This document shows positions 9,860-17,937 of a stretch of DNA of 33,978 nucleotides, in pieces. How positions within the stretch are numbered: position 1 is the stretch's first letter; every line of letters begins with the position of its first letter. Under the pieces are notes generated by a model. That model saw only the letters and a program-made list of their open reading frames with translations. It did not search any database and was not told where the DNA came from. The translations under genes and the position numbers were made by a program. Origin of the DNA: Cyclobacteriaceae bacterium. Its GTDB lineage: Bacteria > Bacteroidota > Bacteroidia > Cytophagales > Cyclobacteriaceae. The DNA is taken from assembly GCA_013140555.1 (NCBI GenBank), contig JABFSO010000099.1:1-33978 (forward strand), in the 5' to 3' direction.

Positions 9860-11260
9860 CTATCGATTATGTAAGGCGTGCATTGCTTTTATAAATGCGG
9901 GCTTAATGGCATGTCCGTTTTGGTGATGCTGCCCTTTTACCACCCATTGTCCATTCACTAATGTGCCTAAATTTCGGCTTGTATCAGAAGTGTAAATCAG
10001 GGTAGAAAGCCTGTTCTTTTCGGAGGTAGTAGCCAGCAGGTGAGAAGTAGCGTGGACTACAAGCGAATCTAACGGCTGCCCAATTGCAAAATGTTCTTCT
10101 GCATGATTTCCCATCGCCATTCTTCCACGAGTGGCAGCTTCGTTTGTCATTGCCCAGGCAGCATCGCCATCAAATGTGTTGCGCTTATTGGTAACAAGTC
10201 GCTGGCGGTAATCAATCATCCGAAACTCTTCGAAAGGATTTAACCCAATGTGACTATCGGTGCCAATGCACCAATGGCCTCCTAGTTTTACATATTCTTT
10301 CATGCGAAAGATTCCATCGCCCAAGTTGCCTTCGGTGCTGGGGCACAACACAACGGTAGCATGCGACTTTGCCAGTCGCTGTAATTCATCGTCATTCAAA
10401 TGCGTGGAGTGAACGAGATAAAACCGATCGTTCACCGGCAGGTGATCCAACAACCATTGCATGGGTCGCTTGCCTGAAAATGCCAGACAATCTTCTACTT
10501 CTTTTTTCTGTTCGGCTACATGGAGGTGAAAAGGAATTTTTGATGGGCCTTGCTCAAAGGTGGTTTTTACATCATTTAAATCTACCGCCCGAAGGGAATG
10601 CACACTAAAACCCAATGAAGCTGTATCGTATTTTTTAACAACCTGTGCTGACGATTCCAGCAATCGAAAATAGTCATCAACTGTTTTAGAAATAAATCTT
10701 CGCTGACGTGGTTGAGGGTCTTGTCCAAAAGTTCCTTTCTGGTAGAACACGGGCACAAGTGTAATTTTTATTCCGGCTGATTTCGCAGCACGCACCATGC
10801 GTTCGCCCATTTCAGCTAAATGCGCGTAGAGCTTTCCATCTTTATCGTGATGGAGGTAGTGAAACTCGGCCACGTGCGCATAGCCTTGGCGTACCATTTC
10901 AGCATAGAGCATGGCGGCAATTGCTTCGGCCTGATCGGGATCTACGGAGAGGGTGCACTTATACATTTCTTCGCGCCATGTCCAGAAGTCATCGTCAATA
11001 CCGGCTGCATGATTTTCAGCCAAGCCTGCCATAGCATATTGAAAGGCGTGAGAATGTGCGTTTTGAAACCCGGGTAAAGCATAACCTTGCACCATTTCGA
11101 TGGCAATAGCTTCTTGTGGAGCGTGGTTACTGAGATATTGAATCAATCCGTTTTCATCCACACCCACATAGGCAGGCGAAAGCCATTTCTCTTGAAGCAG
11201 CAATGAAGAGAAGCAAAAGAATTTAAGTGAGGAGATTTGTGTTGAGAGTTGAGTGTTCAT
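9860..11260 (-). CDS. hutF: Formimidoylglutamate deiminase
   Basis: 466 residues. This amidohydrolase hydrolyses N-formimino-L-glutamate to N-formyl-L-glutamate and ammonia, the fourth step of the five-enzyme histidine degradation pathway. Visible ligands and catalytic residues are HSH in QNAHSHAFQ (His69, His71), the HxxE of FHLHVAEQ (His247, Glu250), His284 in LVHSTH, and Asp335 in CIGTDSHI, matching the subtype III metal centre. Length agrees with the family. I chose the ATG at 11260; an in-frame GTG at 11287 falls inside an upstream repeat and adds nothing family-like. Its partner hutG lies about 700 bases upstream, separated by the DUF559 gene and a repeat block, so translation or transcription from the hutG promoter may be disturbed. 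hutH, hutU and hutI are not in the window. Confidence 0.92.
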   Translation of the reverse strand: MNTQLSTQISSLKFFCFSSLLLQEKWLSPAYVGVDENGLIQYLSNHAPQEAIAIEMVQGYALPGFQNAHSHAFQYAMAGLAENHAAGIDDDFWTWREEMYKCTLSVDPDQAEAIAAMLYAEMVRQGYAHVAEFHYLHHDKDGKLYAHLAEMGERMVRAAKSAGIKITLVPVFYQKGTFGQDPQPRQRRFISKTVDDYFRLLESSAQVVKKYDTASLGFSVHSLRAVDLNDVKTTFEQGPSKIPFHLHVAEQKKEVEDCLAFSGKRPMQWLLDHLPVNDRFYLVHSTHLNDDELQRLAKSHATVVLCPSTEGNLGDGIFRMKEYVKLGGHWCIGTDSHIGLNPFEEFRMIDYRQRLVTNKRNTFDGDAAWAMTNEAATRGRMAMGNHAEEHFAIGQPLDSLVVHATSHLLATTSEKNRLSTLIYTSDTSRNLGTLVNGQWVVKGQHHQNGHAIKPAFIKAMHALHNR

Positions 11261-11280
11261 TTTTATTAATGTTAGGTTTT

Positions 11281-11563
11281 CCCTCACCCTGGATAATGTT
11301 GGTGGACAATACTTCTTAATTTAGAGGGGAGCGAAGGGATTAATAATTATAGTTCTTGCTTTTGTTGGTTTCAGTTGAATTTAAATATTTCCCTCACCCC
11401 GTCCACCGTTGGTGCACACCCCCTCTCCCGTGGGAGAGGGGGTGTGCAGGTATATTAGAAATTATAGTTTCAAGACTTTTTTTATTTGTTTGAATTTTCT
11501 CTCTCACCGCTCACTCTTTGGTGGACGCCCCTCTCCCACGGGAGAGGGGAAGGGGTGAGGGTA
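11281..11563. repeat. Three tandem units of about 110 bp with GC-rich hairpins
   Basis: The block CCCTCACC recurs at 11281, 11391 and (as CTCTCACC) 11501, a spacing of exactly 110 bases twice. Each unit also holds GTTGGTGGACA or a variant (about 16 bases in), and units 1 and 2 share AATTATAG (11345, 11460) and TTGAATTT (11375, 11490), offset by a 5-base indel. Units 2 and 3 contain a CCCCTCTCCC/GGGAGAGGGG hairpin; in unit 1 it is decayed. Unit 3 merges with the 3' end of the DUF559 gene. There are no unique spacers, so this is not a CRISPR array. Confidence 0.85.
11413..11448. repeat. Perfect GC-rich inverted repeat within repeat unit 2
   Basis: Arms 11413-11429 and 11432-11448 are perfect inverted repeats of 17 bases around GT. 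Arm length and GC content predict a very stable cruciform or RNA hairpin. There is no T run on either side, so it is not a classical terminator, though it could stall polymerase or protect mRNA ends ahead of hutF. Confidence 0.85.
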
Positions 11564-11954
11564 AATTCTTCCGTCTCTCTAAAAGCCTTTCTTTAATCAT
11601 TCTTGCAACTGCAAATACATTGCGTTCAACTTCTTCATTAGTGAAGCGCATGATTTCTATTCCGAACTCGTTCAAGTAGGCTTCACGTTGTTGATCATAT
11701 TCGAGCTGCGCTGGTTGCAGATGAATTTTACCATCTACTTCTAATCCTAGTTTTGTTTCTTCGCAATAAAAATCAATAATAAAACCCTCAAATGGGTGCT
11801 GCCTTCTGAATTTAAATCCTGCTAGCTTTCTATTTCGGACAACCTGCCATAATTTTTCTTCAGCCTCGGTAGGCTCTTTCCTCATGCGCCTTGCATTTTC
11901 TTTCAGCAATTCGGCTAATTTTTCATGTTTCCATTTATTAGACTCTTGATTCAT
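11511..11954 (-). CDS. DUF559 (Vsr-like endonuclease fold) protein
   Basis: 147 residues. The core matches DUF559: NARRMRKEPTEAEEKLW, then RNRKLAGFKFRRQHPFEGF, then IIDFYCEETKLGLEVDG with the acidic residues expected of the very-short-patch-repair/restriction-endonuclease fold, then a helix with FGIEIMRFTNEEV. Function is unproven; the family is thought to be nucleases and is often found near mobile or defence DNA. The last 17 residues (SPLPLSRGRG region) are encoded by the palindromic repeat downstream, a fusion of gene end and repeat. It starts 10 bases after the hutG stop and divides hutG from hutF. With the repeats it looks like a small inserted unit rather than part of histidine metabolism. 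Confidence 0.85.
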   Translation of the reverse strand: MNQESNKWKHEKLAELLKENARRMRKEPTEAEEKLWQVVRNRKLAGFKFRRQHPFEGFIIDFYCEETKLGLEVDGKIHLQPAQLEYDQQREAYLNEFGIEIMRFTNEEVERNVFAVARMIKERLLERRKNLPSPLPLSRGRGASTKE

Positions 11955-11964
11955 TATAAAAAAT

Positions 11965-12768
11965 TCAGCGCAAGGTATCTATCAATTTCTTCAGGACACG
12001 CTTCAATACGAATTGCATTTTGCCTGCCCGGTCTTCATGGAATTGCGTTTCCGAATCGTCCATATAATTTACTTTACTCATTTCCAATTGCAATGCATGT
12101 CGTTGTAAATGCGGTTGGCCATAGTGGCGAGTGATGTATCCTCCTTTGAATGGATAATTGTGACTAAATGAATAGTCAGCACTTTGTAATGTTTGTACAG
12201 CATCTGAAATGATTTCTGCGGAGGCAGAAGTGCCATCGGCATTGCCCAGAATTAGATCCGGAAATTTCTCTGCGTGAATCGAAGGCACAAATTGTCGAAT
12301 GGAGTGACAATCCCACAGCAATACCTTCCCAAATTTTTGGTGCAAGCGATTTAGCTCGCTCTCTAGTTTTTGATGGTAGGGTTGGTAATAGGCAGAAACT
12401 CTTCGGGCCATTTCATTTGGTAAAATTTCTTTTCGCTCATCGCGATAGATTAGTTCACCTAAAAAGTTGGTTGTGGGGCACAAGCCGGTGATCACGCGAC
12501 CATCGGAATAGAGTGGTTTACTTTGTGGATCGCGATTAAGATCGATTACCCATCGGCTATAGTTAGCCGTAATCAGTGTGATTCCAAGCGAAGGTGCAAA
12601 GCCATAAAGTTTATCTACGAACCAATCGGTGTCATCCAGCGATTGAAGAAACTCGGATTTGTATTCGTCTTTTAGCTCTTGAGGAAACAATGTACCGCAG
12701 TGTGGCACACTCAGAAGGATAGATACTTCTGGTTGTGTGGCAGCAAAGAGATTGTAAACCGGATTCAT
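11965..12768 (-). CDS. hutG: N-formylglutamate amidohydrolase (deformylase)
   Basis: 267 residues. It converts N-formyl-L-glutamate to L-glutamate and formate, the last step of the HutF/HutG histidine route. Family motifs: SVPHCGTLFP near the N-terminus (His23, metal binding), DDTDWFVDKLY, WVIDLNRDP and LLWDCHSIRQFVPS; the C-terminal part GGYITRHYGQP followed by LQLEMSKVNYMD is also typical. The start overlaps the stop of the preceding 95-residue gene as ATGA, which implies translational coupling. Together with hutF downstream it shows that this organism uses the formylglutamate branch rather than formiminoglutamase. Confidence 0.92.
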   Translation of the reverse strand: MNPVYNLFAATQPEVSILLSVPHCGTLFPQELKDEYKSEFLQSLDDTDWFVDKLYGFAPSLGITLITANYSRWVIDLNRDPQSKPLYSDGRVITGLCPTTNFLGELIYRDERKEILPNEMARRVSAYYQPYHQKLESELNRLHQKFGKVLLWDCHSIRQFVPSIHAEKFPDLILGNADGTSASAEIISDAVQTLQSADYSFSHNYPFKGGYITRHYGQPHLQRHALQLEMSKVNYMDDSETQFHEDRAGKMQFVLKRVLKKLIDTLR

Positions 12769-13052
12769 TTTTTATTTGAAGAGGCTTCTTTAGCTGCCAT
12801 GGCTTGTGCGAATGCATAATCTTTTGCTTGGCGTGCTTCTACTAAAGCATTTTGAAGTTCCTGCTTAGCTAGTGCCGATTCTAATCTGCATTTTTCAACT
12901 TCTGTTTTTAATTCAAGGGCAATCCCTTGTTCCATTTTTGCAGCAGTTTTATTGACTAATCCATAAAAAAATAATCCAACATTTGCGATATGCGAAATCA
13001 CAAGGGCACTTATCAAAACCCGAGACTTGTTATGGTTTGTTTGATCCATCAT
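12765..13052 (-). CDS. Small single-pass membrane protein with coiled coil, unknown function
   Basis: 95 residues. A polar N-terminus is followed by one hydrophobic segment (VLISALVISHIANVGLFFYG, about residues 11-30) and then a charged alanine-rich helix to the end with heptad-like spacing (EVEKCRLESALAKQELQNAL), predicted as a coiled coil. Its stop overlaps the hutG start by 4 bases, so the two are cotranslated. Nothing in the sequence ties it to histidine catabolism. No family recognised. Confidence 0.65.
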   Translation of the reverse strand: MMDQTNHNKSRVLISALVISHIANVGLFFYGLVNKTAAKMEQGIALELKTEVEKCRLESALAKQELQNALVEARQAKDYAFAQAMAAKEASSNKK

Positions 13053-13098
13053 TTATAAAGTTTGAAATTTGAAGTTGTGCTGTGAGTTGGCTTTGATG

Positions 13099-14400
13099 TT
13101 ATTTCTCTTTCGATTTCTTTTTCTTCTTTTTCTTTCCGGAAGAATCCACTTTCTCTTGAAGCAATTTGATTTCTTCTCGAGCAGCTTTTAATTGAAGAGC
13201 GGTTAACTTTTGGCGAAGCTCTAATTTTTTAAAATTACTTTCAAGTTCACCACGATTCGTTAAATCTATTTTTTTCTTCAATGCGATGATTCGATGATAC
13301 GATTGATTGATGCGCTCAGCAGAAATTTCTCCACTGGCCACTGCATTTTTTATAACTGAAAAAATTCGCTGCGGACTTACCTTTTGGCTACCCGGCACAT
13401 TGTTCGCAAAACATAAAATATCTACTCCGGCCAGTATCGCCATTTTAATGGACTCGTCCAGACCGTACTGTTTTGTAATGGCTTCCATCTGCATGTCGTC
13501 TGAAAAAACAACTCCTTGATAGCCCAATTTTTTGCGTAGCATACCATCCAACATATCTACAGACAAAGTACCGGGCCTTCCCGATTTATCTAATTCTTTA
13601 TTTACAATGTGGCAACTCATAACGCCATCTACTAAACCAGAATCCAGTAGACTCTGATACGGTTTTATCTCGCGGGGTGTCCATGATTTGGTAACATCGG
13701 CAATGCCGTAATGTGAGTCAGTGGTAGAGCTACCATGTCCGGGGAAATGCTTCAATACTGTTACCACACCATACTTGCGATGTTGCCTAATAAATTCTCC
13801 CGCCATCATGGTTACGGTATCCTCGTTGGGTGAATAAGAGCGCTCGGACTTCACAATCACAGGATTAGTAGGCTCCACAGCTACATCTACACAAGGCGCA
13901 AAGTTTACATTGAAGCCCAATCCGGAAAGAGTAGAAGCAGTTGCTTCTCCATAAAACCGAGCAGAGTCCAGCGACTTGGATTTACCGGTGGCGCGTGCTG
14001 TAATGGATTTTGTAAAACCATATTTCTCTTTCAAGCGATTTACTTTGCCACCTTCCTGATCAATGGAAACGAAGATTGGATAAGGGGCAGCTTCTTGGTA
14101 AGTCCAAATAATTTTTTTCAAATCCGCGAAAGCGCTGGATTTTTTTGGAATATTTTTTTCAAACAAAATGATGGAGCCGATATTTCCTTTCCGCACTTCT
14201 TCCAGCACGGCAGTGTCGATTTGTGCATACGGAATCCCCATCAAAATCATTTGCCCAATTTTGATATCAAGGCTGTCGCGGGTTTGGGCTGATACCGAAA
14301 TGGTCGGGAGCATCATCATCCAAACGATTCCAGATACCATCACGCTTCTATTCAATCTGCATTTCATAAAACTAAACTTCATATAGCTAATACTTCTCAT
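13099..14400 (-). CDS. Exported glycoside hydrolase family 3 protein (NagZ-like beta-N-acetylhexosaminidase)
   Basis: 433 residues from the ATG at 14400. ATGs at 14382 and 14367 are also possible, and 14382 avoids the overlap with the preceding stop. A signal peptide ends at ISVSAQ. The GH3 catalytic domain shows KHFPGHGSSTTDSH (about 217-230), whose Asp/His pair is the acid/base element peculiar to NagZ-type enzymes, and VFSDDMQM with Asp301 as the expected nucleophile. It should release N-acetylglucosamine or related residues from peptidoglycan fragments. Unlike cytoplasmic NagZ of enterobacteria it is exported. The C-terminus adds a coiled coil and a tail with seven consecutive lysines. 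The adjoining gene is a PBP4-type peptidase, which fits a cell-wall turnover unit. Confidence 0.88.
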   Translation of the reverse strand: MRSISYMKFSFMKCRLNRSVMVSGIVWMMMLPTISVSAQTRDSLDIKIGQMILMGIPYAQIDTAVLEEVRKGNIGSIILFEKNIPKKSSAFADLKKIIWTYQEAAPYPIFVSIDQEGGKVNRLKEKYGFTKSITARATGKSKSLDSARFYGEATASTLSGLGFNVNFAPCVDVAVEPTNPVIVKSERSYSPNEDTVTMMAGEFIRQHRKYGVVTVLKHFPGHGSSTTDSHYGIADVTKSWTPREIKPYQSLLDSGLVDGVMSCHIVNKELDKSGRPGTLSVDMLDGMLRKKLGYQGVVFSDDMQMEAITKQYGLDESIKMAILAGVDILCFANNVPGSQKVSPQRIFSVIKNAVASGEISAERINQSYHRIIALKKKIDLTNRGELESNFKKLELRQKLTALQLKAAREEIKLLQEKVDSSGKKKKKKKSKEK

Positions 14401-15670
14401 AGATACTCTTAAGAATGGTTTCCATCTGCTTGCGCAATTCGCTAGTAGATGCCACGTAGTTGTTACTCATCATACTAAAGATGAGTGTTTTTCCTTTTTT
14501 TGTTTTAATGAACCCACTCAGGCAATGGTTGTTGCTGAGCGTTCCGGTTTTTGCATAAATGTAAGGCACATCTGCTTTGTACCAATTTTTTATAGTGCCA
14601 CTTTTTCCACCTACGGCCAGCAGTTTAAATAATCGATCGGAGGGAATAGTCCTGTAAATTTTATTCCATATATGCACAATGCTGCGCGGTGTCACCAAAT
14701 TAAATCGTGATAATCCGGAGCCATCTACCCATTGAGGAGCATCCGGCAAATCGGCCAGTAGTTGCTTGGTAGCATATCGAATAGCGATTTCAGGCTGCAA
14801 GGTGTCGCTCACTACGGCTGCACATTGCAACAGCAATTGTTCAGCAATGTGGTTGTCACTTTCTACCATCATCACCTTGAGCAAACTATCAAGAGGTACG
14901 CTGCGTAGAATTTGAGCGTCTTTCAACAAGGGCTTTTCGATTACCTCTACGGATCTCTTCAATGTATCGCGAAGTAGAGAAGCAATGAGTGATGAGGAAA
15001 AATGAATAGGTACACTCCATCGCGTGCGACTCTTTTGGCCGGGATAATGGCGGAGCGTATTTGCATCGATGTCGCGCCTTACTTCTTCCGTTGTGCGCGC
15101 TTCGGTTTCTTCAAGGATGTATGGTTGAAAAAAGGAAGGTGTGGCTATTAGCTTTCGCGAATTGTTTTTTTGGATGGCCATTAAATTACCATACATAGAA
15201 ACAGCTGACCGCTCCGGAGCATAGCCAAATGGATAGTCGTCCCACGACCAACCCTCACCCAAACCAGTTGTTTGAAAATGACTTTGCGATAAGTATAACT
15301 TCCGCGGATTATTTTTTAAAAACGAAAAGGCCCGATCGTTTGTAAATACATCTGTATTAAGAAACGAAGGATCGCCCATGCCCCATACCAACAACGAATC
15401 GCTTACGATTTTGTATTTGAATGCAATAGCCGAATCACCTAGCAATTTTAAGCTTGTATAGAAAGTAAAAATTTTAGTGTTCGATGCAGGCGTAAAATAT
15501 TTTTGTTCGTTGTAGGCAATCAACGTTTTGTTTTGACTGGGATCAAACAGAACAAAACCCGTATGGTCGCTGAATTTATTTTCAGTGACACGCAGTTGTT
15601 TCACCACGTATGCCTTCGATGAACAACCGATCATCAGGCTGACGAAGCCAATCCAAAAAACAAACCGCAT
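14387..15670 (-). CDS. dacB: D-alanyl-D-alanine carboxypeptidase/endopeptidase, PBP4 (peptidase S13) family
   Basis: 427 residues. The N-terminus (MRFVFWIGFVSLMIGC) has a lipobox-like end, so it may be a lipoprotein with Cys16 acylated; Met at -3 makes this only fair. The three active-site motifs of serine penicillin-recognising enzymes are present: SNTK (Ser63, Lys66), SDN (271-273) and KTG (374-376), plus DGSGLSR (316-322), typical of S13. The enzyme trims or cleaves peptidoglycan cross-links in the periplasm. The start shares one base with the stop of the DinB gene (TAATG), and its own stop overlaps or abuts the GH3 start, so the three are a tightly coupled unit. Confidence 0.9.
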   Translation of the reverse strand: MRFVFWIGFVSLMIGCSSKAYVVKQLRVTENKFSDHTGFVLFDPSQNKTLIAYNEQKYFTPASNTKIFTFYTSLKLLGDSAIAFKYKIVSDSLLVWGMGDPSFLNTDVFTNDRAFSFLKNNPRKLYLSQSHFQTTGLGEGWSWDDYPFGYAPERSAVSMYGNLMAIQKNNSRKLIATPSFFQPYILEETEARTTEEVRRDIDANTLRHYPGQKSRTRWSVPIHFSSSLIASLLRDTLKRSVEVIEKPLLKDAQILRSVPLDSLLKVMMVESDNHIAEQLLLQCAAVVSDTLQPEIAIRYATKQLLADLPDAPQWVDGSGLSRFNLVTPRSIVHIWNKIYRTIPSDRLFKLLAVGGKSGTIKNWYKADVPYIYAKTGTLSNNHCLSGFIKTKKGKTLIFSMMSNNYVASTSELRKQMETILKSIYEKY

Positions 15671-16188
15671 TACTTTTTATCGGATAAGTAACGTTCCACT
15701 AGCACATGACGGTGATGTGTTTCGTGCCCGGCAATGATAAAGCCTAATCCGACAACCGATAATTCGTTGTTATTTGCGAGGCCTTTGCGAGTCAGCATTT
15801 CTGGCGTGAAGCCTTCAAACAAATCGATTGTAGAGGCGCGCAAGCGAGCCATTTCATCGGCAATCTTTTTTAAGCTGCGACCTTCTGCGTTGGCTTGCGG
15901 TGCGTAGTCGTTTTCTTCAAATCCCGCCAAAGGAGTTTTGTCATTGCGGGCAAAGCGCAATGCTCGATAGGTAAAGATTCGCTCGGCATCGATCATGTGA
16001 CACAACAATTCTCGTACAGTCCATTTGCCATCGGCATATCTGTAATCGGCTTTTGATTCCGGGATACTATGCGCTATTTCAGACATACGATTGCCCGATA
16101 CGCGCAACGCTTGAATCAAATCCGTTTCTTCAACTTGTTTAATATAGTTCTTATAAAAGTGCGGAATGCTTTCTAAGTTTAACAGCAT
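15670..16188 (-). CDS. DinB-fold (DinB_2/YfiT-like) metal-dependent protein
   Basis: 172 residues, a four-helix bundle type. KWTVRELLCHMIDAERIF carries the first metal-ligand histidine (His64), and GHETHHRHVLVERYL supplies the other two (probably His155 and His159). Members bind Zn or Ni; some are thiol transferases, but most have no known reaction, and none can be named here. It is 10 bases after the lipoprotein gene and overlaps dacB by one base, so it belongs to the same transcript. The name DinB-fold does not imply DNA polymerase IV. Confidence 0.85.
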   Translation of the reverse strand: MLLNLESIPHFYKNYIKQVEETDLIQALRVSGNRMSEIAHSIPESKADYRYADGKWTVRELLCHMIDAERIFTYRALRFARNDKTPLAGFEENDYAPQANAEGRSLKKIADEMARLRASTIDLFEGFTPEMLTRKGLANNNELSVVGLGFIIAGHETHHRHVLVERYLSDKK

Positions 16189-16198
16189 AGCAAATGGG

Positions 16199-16954
16199 TT
16201 AGAAGTCGGTAAATAATTTGTCGGGCAGGGTTTCGCTAACTTTTACATTTTTCGGCCCGCCATTGTCTGAACGATCAGCGGAAAGCAGCACGTTGCCGTA
16301 CTTTTGATAATTATCCCATGGGCGAATGAATGAAGCGGTATCTTTCTTGGCATCATTGAAGTACGCCCAATGTTTTATCATCTTGTCTTTGAGGTCAACA
16401 TATAGTTGGTATTTGTTTTCGGGCGTGTTGCCTACATTGGAAAACGTAAGTTGCAGAATGTTATAACGATCATTTTTCAGCGTGTCTTCGCCCAGATACT
16501 TTAATGTAACTCCGGTATCTTTTAATTTGAATGGCATAGTCAACCAATAGGAGTCGTTGATCCAAATGCTTTTGGCGCGTTCCAAAAGTTTTTTCACGGT
16601 GTCTGCTTCGGTTAGTTCAACCCCATGCAATTTCACCCGGCCTTCACCGGTGTTGATATTCACCAGATAAATGGAGCTGTCACTAGGCGACTCAATGCGC
16701 ACGCGGCCTGTATGTTTATCCCAAGTCAGGTCGCGTCTACCAAAAAAATTCCAGGAAATGAATCGTGTTTTATCCCAGTTTTCGCGCCCACCCATGGCGG
16801 CCATAATACTGTCGGCCAACTGAATAGCATCCGGATCTGAATTTAGAGAGTCAAAACCGGGAGCAGCGGGGTTTAACTCGCCCAATGTTTTTTCTTTGGG
16901 CGTACAAGCAAATGCCAGTGCCAACACAATAAAGAGATAGGAAAGTAATTTCAT
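16199..16954 (-). CDS. Putative lipoprotein, unknown function
   Basis: 251 residues. The signal sequence MKLLSYLFIVLALAFAC ends in a good lipobox (AFAC), so it is probably an outer- or inner-membrane lipoprotein. The mature part begins with a helix containing MAAMGGRENWDKTRFISW and continues with alternating strands and aromatic residues, as in the open beta-barrel (LolA/LppX-like) class of lipid- or ligand-carrying periplasmic proteins; that resemblance is structural guesswork. First gene of the minus-strand run, divergent from the CBM9-like gene, so its promoter should lie in 16955-17070; no convincing consensus was found there. Confidence 0.7.
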   Translation of the reverse strand: MKLLSYLFIVLALAFACTPKEKTLGELNPAAPGFDSLNSDPDAIQLADSIMAAMGGRENWDKTRFISWNFFGRRDLTWDKHTGRVRIESPSDSSIYLVNINTGEGRVKLHGVELTEADTVKKLLERAKSIWINDSYWLTMPFKLKDTGVTLKYLGEDTLKNDRYNILQLTFSNVGNTPENKYQLYVDLKDKMIKHWAYFNDAKKDTASFIRPWDNYQKYGNVLLSADRSDNGGPKNVKVSETLPDKLFTDF

Positions 16955-17070
16955 AAGCGGTTTGGTTAGTGGAAGAAAACAGACTAACTACAATGGGTGA
17001 AGGTAAACAAAATATGTTTTCAATGGTCAAATGAGGAAAGGTTTTAACTTGCATGCGCAAATCTGTATTT

Positions 17071-17811
17071 ATGAAAGTAATAAAAGCATGGTCGTTAATA
17101 GTTTTGATTTTTGGAGCAACTGCTGCCATAGCCCAAAAGGAGAGAGAAGCCTATCAGCCGGAGGAGGCGATTGTGATTGATGGTAAAACGGACGAATGGA
17201 AAACGGATTGGTTGCTCGATCAGGATGGCAAGTTTTTATACAATATTGCCAATGATGCAGATCATTTATACTGGCGAATAAAAATTTCAGATGACCTTAC
17301 GCAAATGAAAGTGGCCTTATATGGTTTGTTTGTAAAATTTGATTTGAATGGAAAGAAACGGGGCAAGCTGGGTATCAAATATCCGGTAGGCAAAGATCCC
17401 CACGAACTAAAGAAAGAGCCTGAGCCATTGCCACAAGATTTGCCTAGTCGCATTGCTGCAAAGAAGCAACTACTTACCGAGGTAGATGTGCTGGAATTAT
17501 TGGGGCTTACCAAGGAATCCATTGTCTCCAGCCGATTAGGTTTGATGAATGGAATAGAAGTTTTAATGACCATCACCGAAGATGGGACTTATGTATATGA
17601 GGCCAAAATTCCTTTCAAGGCTTTTAAAATAAAGAAGGAAGATGAAAGCGTAATTGGATTTACAGTTGAAACGGGCAAGATGGAGCTTTCGCGAAATGGC
17701 CCTGCCACACCCAACAATGGTCAGAGCCCGCGCTTCGGACAAACAAGTTTTGGAACATACCATCCCCTTTCCTCTCCTGCCTACATGTGGGTGGCAGTGA
17801 AGTTACGATAA
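17071..17811 (+). CDS. Secreted CBM9/DOMON-like protein
   Basis: 246 residues from the ATG at 17071, chosen because it gives a textbook signal peptide (MKVIKAWSLIVLIFGATAA, then IAQ); another ATG at 17053 adds six residues. The mature protein has IVIDGKTDEWKTDW near its start and DHLYWRIKISDD, the pattern of carbohydrate-binding family 9 (DOMON-like) beta-sandwich modules, and a C-terminal part with VYEAKIPFKAF and IGFTVETGKME as in such domains. No catalytic domain is attached, so a binding or haem/sugar-sensing role is possible. It precedes the XrtN pair on the same strand, with a 126-base gap, and is probably a separate transcript. Confidence 0.7.
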   Translation: MKVIKAWSLIVLIFGATAAIAQKEREAYQPEEAIVIDGKTDEWKTDWLLDQDGKFLYNIANDADHLYWRIKISDDLTQMKVALYGLFVKFDLNGKKRGKLGIKYPVGKDPHELKKEPEPLPQDLPSRIAAKKQLLTEVDVLELLGLTKESIVSSRLGLMNGIEVLMTITEDGTYVYEAKIPFKAFKIKKEDESVIGFTVETGKMELSRNGPATPNNGQSPRFGQTSFGTYHPLSSPAYMWVAVKLR

Positions 17812-17872
17812 GGTCAATCACACTTTGATGATTTTCTATGGATTGAACGATCAAATGTAAATAATTCTCTTT

Positions 17873-17891
17873 TACTTTGAAACACAAAGTA
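17873..17891. promoter_or_regulatory. Interrupted palindrome upstream of the XrtN operon
   Basis: Perfect 7-base arms TACTTTG and CAAAGTA around AAACA, 46 bases before the ATG of the VIT-domain gene. It could be an operator or short leader hairpin. Arms of this length arise by chance several times in a window this size, so position is the only support. Confidence 0.25.
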
Positions 17892-17937
17892 CTTTTATTT
17901 CGTTGGCAACTTCATCATTCATTTTAAAAGTCAAACT

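Noticed and set aside
11261-11287. GTG at 11287 as the hutF start
   Set aside because: It lies within repeat unit 1 and adds nine residues with no family similarity; the ATG at 11260 fits better.
11281-11563. Repeat block as a CRISPR array
   Set aside because: Three degenerate tandem copies of about 110 bp without unique equal-length spacers and without cas genes.
15670-16188. DinB-fold gene as part of an SOS DNA-polymerase system
   Set aside because: This is the DinB/YfiT four-helix metal-binding family, unrelated to DNA polymerase IV, and its neighbours are cell-envelope genes.
17873-17891. TACTTTG as a strong promoter -7 box for the XrtN operon
   Set aside because: It has one base fewer than TAnnTTTG requires, and the only upstream TTG is 27 bases away, too far for the -33 position.
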